A stretch of DNA of 9,329 nucleotides from an uncultured Bacilli bacterium (lineage in GTDB: Bacteria; Bacillota_I; Bacilli_A; RF39; UBA660): contig CAJGDV010000041.1 in the NCBI GenBank assembly GCA_904502155.1, positions 1 to 9,329 of the forward strand, in the 5' to 3' direction. The notes under the pieces are model-generated. The model was not told where the DNA came from. It saw only the letters and a list, made by a program, of their open reading frames with translations, and ran no database searches. Both the position numbers and the translations under genes were made by a program. Of this stretch, positions 6,604-9,329 are shown in pieces. Position 1 is the first letter of the stretch. Each line of letters begins with the position of its first letter.

Positions 6604-9329
6604 TTAATTATTTTCTTCTTCATCTTTTCTTCTTTTAAATAAAATTAAGAAAAATAAAAATGCACCAAGAGGAATGATTAATAATCCTGCTTTTCCTCTT
6701 AAATTATTTGTTAAATTATTAAATAAAGATTTATCTTCATCTAGCTTTAAATTTTTACGATTTTCATCTTCTAAATTAATAGCATCTTCTTCGATATCAA
6801 CTTCATCTAAAATAACATCTTCTTCTTCATCTTCTATATCAATATTGTTATTATCTGCTACGTTATTAGCAGCATTATTAACAACGTTATTTGGATTTAT
6901 AACAACATTATTTTGGTTATTAATAATATTTTGATTATTATTTATATTGTTATTGTTTTCTACTATTTCTTCTTTTTCAACAAATTCATTAATATCAAAT
7001 TTAATTTCATCTTCATTTATTTCTAGTAAATTGTTATAAGCTTCTTCAAGTTTTTTACTTACTTCATTTAAGAAATTTAAATTATTATTTTCTTTTAAAT
7101 TATTTAATGCTAAAAGATTATTATCAATTTCTTCTTTAACTTTTAATAATTCTTCTTTAGCTTTATTATTGTTTTCTAAATTTTCTTTTGCAAGTTCATT
7201 TTTAATTTTAGCATCAATTAAATTAGCATCCACTTTAACTAATTTTTCTAAAAGTGGTGATAATTCTTCTAATTTTTCTGTAACAATTTCAAAATCTTCT
7301 TTTAAGTCTTTTTCTAGTTTTTCTTTTGAATCTTTATATTGTTTTTCTAAAATATTATTTACTAAATTAATAATATTTCTTTTATAAACGATTCCTGTAT
7401 CTAAATTATTAATTGTATCGATAACATCATTTATATCTAAATTTCCATTATTAATTTCATTTACTACTTTAGTAACATTAACAATATCTTGTAATGATGG
7501 ATTTTTAGATAATTCATCTTCTTTAGCTTTTATTTCATTTTCAATTTCACTATAAGTCATGTTTTTGTCATTTTTTAATGTATTTTGTACATTTAATAAT
7601 TCTTCCTTAGCAATTAAAAGATTATCTTTAGCATTTTTAATTTCACTTTTTTTATCAGCTATTTTGTTTTCAATTACAATAGCATTATTTAATTTATCAT
7701 GTAAATTTTTAATTACTTCTTTTTGTGCATTAATTTCATCTTCTAATGATCCTTCTAAAACAGCTTCACATCTATTAGTAGCAACTTCACTATTTATAGG
7801 TTCAGCATTTTCTAATGCTTTATAGTGTTCATTTAATACTACTGCTAAATCAATTGTTTTAGTTACAGGTTTAGAATAACAATATACCCAACTACAATCT
7901 TTAGTTAAATATGTTGTTGTCCCTTTCCAACCATTATCATAATCTAATTTATAAACATAATTTCCTATTTTAACTCCAGCTACTCCACCTACTGAGTAAA
8001 CATCATATTTATTTTCTTTATAAATAACAGAATATTTAGAAGCTGTTAATTCCCCATCAATACTACTAACAGGTTGTTCATGAACTAATTGTTGTTTATA
8101 AATATAAACTACACCATCTTTAACTTCATAAACATAACTATCAACTTTAGCATCTGTATTGTTTGTTACAATAACATAATCTAAAAGTTTGAATTCACTA
8201 TTAAATTTCTTTTCTGTTTTAATAGTAAAATCTTTATTTACATATCCGAATTCTGTTTCATTTTCAAATAGTAAACGAATAACTTCTTCATAGTTTTCTT
8301 CATTAATAGCTTTTTTAATATCAGCTAAATATGTTGAGCAAATATTTTTAGAATTTTCTAAATTTTCATTTTGTTTAATTAAATCATTTAAAACAATATT
8401 AGCATTATCAATTTCAGTTTGTAAATATGAACTATCTTCTTCTAATTTATTTTCTAGTTCTTCTAATTCACCATTTAAAGTTTCAAGAACTTTTTCTTTT
8501 TCTTTAACATTATTTTCATAAACTTCAAATTGTTTTTCTAATTTTTTTAAATCATTATTTAAAACTTCAATTTCTTTTTCAATATTCTCTATTTTTTTAT
8601 CAATAACTTTAAGTGCTAATTCAGTAGCGCCATATAAAATAGCATTTGTTAAATAATTTTTATTAGCATTAACTAATTCATTGATTTCTTCTTCACCATT
8701 TAAATCAATATAATTTTTGATTTCATTTATTTTTTCATCAACAAGTTTTTTTGTTTCATTTTTTTCTTTTTCGGTTTGTTCTAAGTTTAATTTAGATTCT
8801 TCTAATAATTTAGAAAGTTCTTTTTCTAAATTATTAATACCTACTAATAAAAGATTTAAATTTTCTAATTTTTCTTTATTGTAATCTAAACCCTCATTTA
8901 TAATGGTGTCTGCTTCTAATTTTTTTTCATTTAATAATTTATATAAAATATTATATAAATTTAAAGCTTCTTCATATTTTTCTAAAGCTAACTTATTATA
9001 ATTTAGTGCTTCTTTTTTTAGATCATTAGCTTTTTTTTCGTCTTCTTCAATTTCTTTTACTAATGCATCATATTCTTCTTTTACTTCAATATTTGAAAGT
9101 TTAGCATTTTTTTCTTCTATATCATTTAAAAGTAAATTTACTTCATCTAATAATTCTTTTGCTTTTTTTGAACTTTCAAGTGATTCATCTAATAGTTTGA
9201 CTATTTCATCAGTGTTTTTTAAAGAATCATAATTAACTTTATTAGAAATATTTTCTATTTTCATATTTTCTTTTTTGCTAATTTCTTCTTTAATTTTTAT
9301 TTTTTCTTCTTTAATTTCTTCAATACTTA
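6604..9329 (-). CDS. Large coiled-coil protein with central head domain and C-terminal membrane anchor (5' end outside window)
   Basis: I do not recognise this protein. From the first in-window ATG (9264) it is 886 residues, but the frame stays open for 21 more codons to 9329, and that ATG has no ribosome site, so the true start is probably outside. Numbering from 9264: residues 1-308 are Lys/Glu/Leu/Asn-rich helix with heptad-like spacing, very probably coiled coil; 310-500 are a different, aromatic and beta-rich segment (YVYEVKDGVVYIYK, GNYVYKLDYDNGWKG) with four cysteines in or flanking it (C309, C457, C462, C499), the only ones seen; 505-765 are a second coiled-coil arm; 768-808 an Asn-rich linker; 810-835 an acidic stretch; 858-876 a hydrophobic helix (GLLIIPLGAFLFFLILF) followed by KRRK and a short acidic tail. 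This fits a membrane-tethered extracytoplasmic stalk with a head, though a signal peptide cannot be seen here. There is no LPxTG motif, so sortase anchoring is not indicated. A tail-anchored cytoplasmic scaffold is the alternative. It has its own terminator and no visible link to the acyltransferase gene. Confidence 0.85.
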   Translation of the reverse strand, partial: SIEEIKEEKIKIKEEISKKENMKIENISNKVNYDSLKNTDEIVKLLDESLESSKKAKELLDEVNLLLNDIEEKNAKLSNIEVKEEYDALVKEIEEDEKKANDLKKEALNYNKLALEKYEEALNLYNILYKLLNEKKLEADTIINEGLDYNKEKLENLNLLLVGINNLEKELSKLLEESKLNLEQTEKEKNETKKLVDEKINEIKNYIDLNGEEEINELVNANKNYLTNAILYGATELALKVIDKKIENIEKEIEVLNNDLKKLEKQFEVYENNVKEKEKVLETLNGELEELENKLEEDSSYLQTEIDNANIVLNDLIKQNENLENSKNICSTYLADIKKAINEENYEEVIRLLFENETEFGYVNKDFTIKTEKKFNSEFKLLDYVIVTNNTDAKVDSYVYEVKDGVVYIYKQQLVHEQPVSSIDGELTASKYSVIYKENKYDVYSVGGVAGVKIGNYVYKLDYDNGWKGTTTYLTKDCSWVYCYSKPVTKTIDLAVVLNEHYKALENAEPINSEVATNRCEAVLEGSLEDEINAQKEVIKNLHDKLNNAIVIENKIADKKSEIKNAKDNLLIAKEELLNVQNTLKNDKNMTYSEIENEIKAKEDELSKNPSLQDIVNVTKVVNEINNGNLDINDVIDTINNLDTGIVYKRNIINLVNNILEKQYKDSKEKLEKDLKEDFEIVTEKLEELSPLLEKLVKVDANLIDAKIKNELAKENLENNNKAKEELLKVKEEIDNNLLALNNLKENNNLNFLNEVSKKLEEAYNNLLEINEDEIKFDINEFVEKEEIVENNNNINNNQNIINNQNNVVINPNNVVNNAANNVADNNNIDIEDEEEDVILDEVDIEEDAINLEDENRKNLKLDEDKSLFNNLTNNLRGKAGLLIIPLGAFLFFLILFKRRKDEEENN
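6637..6693 (-). other. C-terminal transmembrane anchor segment
   Basis: Codes for about 19 hydrophobic residues (858-876 in the numbering from 9264) ending in KRRK and then DEEENN. By the positive-inside rule the short tail faces the cytoplasm and the body of the protein the outside. Confidence 0.75.
6841..6963 (-). repeat. Asn-rich low-complexity linker
   Basis: Codes for residues 768-808, about half asparagine, with irregular NNxNN and NNVV units (for example NNQNNVVINPNNVVNN). It separates the second coiled-coil arm from the acidic stretch and anchor, and looks like a flexible spacer. AAT/AAC repetition makes it liable to length change. Confidence 0.7.
7765..8337 (-). other. Putative globular head domain between coiled-coil arms
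   Basis: Codes for residues 310-500 of the coiled-coil protein. Unlike the arms, it is rich in Tyr, Val, Gly and Thr, has both Trp seen in the protein (W446, W459), and contains C457-SWVY-C462, with C309 and C499 at its borders. No known domain is recognised. Boundaries are approximate. Confidence 0.6.

Noticed and set aside
6674..7825. Ser/Phe-rich plus-strand frames opposite the coiled-coil gene (6674-6934, 7169-7387, 7559-7825)
   Set aside because: They are reverse images of Glu/Lys/Asn/Leu codons in the coiled-coil protein, with no start signals.
6604..9329. SMC/Rad50-like ATPase (coiled coil - hinge - coiled coil)
   Set aside because: The layout is superficially similar, but the C-terminal side has no Walker B or signature motif and ends in a membrane helix. 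The missing N-terminus could not rescue a two-part ATPase head.
6604..9329. Phage tape-measure or structural protein
   Set aside because: Long coiled coils and a hydrophobic segment can suggest this, but all neighbours are housekeeping genes with their own promoters, and no phage genes are present.
1..9329. Recoding of TGA as tryptophan (Mollicutes code)
   Set aside because: The genes are full-length under the standard code with tryptophans as TGG, and domain ends agree with the TAA/TAG stops. No TGA stop is used in this window, so this is not a strict proof.
1..9329. CRISPR arrays, insertion sequences, tRNA or rRNA genes
   Set aside because: No regularly spaced direct repeats, terminal inverted repeats with a transposase, or conserved RNA gene sequences were seen on either strand.

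Overview
The window is a very AT-rich bacterial segment (about a quarter G+C by eye) with six genes, all read leftward on the minus strand. Canonical TATAAT-type promoters, purine-rich Shine-Dalgarno sites, a T-box leader and uniform use of the standard code (tryptophans as TGG, stops TAA or TAG) point to a low-GC Firmicute, probably of the Bacilli. An uncultured gut lineage near Erysipelotrichales, RF39 or Mollicutes relatives is plausible, but that placement is inference from style and not from a marker comparison.

In transcription order (right to left): (i) 9329-6604, a very large coiled-coil protein with a central beta-rich, cysteine-containing domain, an Asn-rich and acidic linker, and a C-terminal membrane anchor. 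Its reading frame stays open to the window edge, so its N-terminus lies outside. (ii) 6516-5548, a PlsC-like acyltransferase with an unusually long C-terminal part. (iii) 5479-3650, a seven-helix membrane hybrid histidine kinase ending in a receiver domain. (iv) 3594-3391, a T-box leader with an arginine (CGC) specifier, followed by argS (3372-1720). (v) 1655-471, a HI0933/BaiN-type flavoprotein, overlapping by 8 bases (vi) a second FAD-dependent protein of the COG2509 type (478-1, cut by the window edge).

The four intergenic regions are short and built alike: an intrinsic hairpin directly after one stop codon, then a promoter whose -35 lies in or within a few bases of that hairpin, then a short leader and the next start. 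The exception is argS, whose leader is about 220 nt because it holds the T-box. The genes therefore look like separate, tightly packed transcription units, apart from the two flavoprotein genes, which look translationally coupled. They do not form an obvious single pathway: tRNA charging, lipid acylation, signalling, redox flavoproteins and a surface-type protein sit side by side.

The least explained item is the large coiled-coil protein. Its head domain is flanked by cysteines between two long coiled-coil arms, which suggests a membrane-tethered stalk-and-head protein of no family I recognise. No mobile elements, CRISPR arrays, tRNA or rRNA genes were seen.
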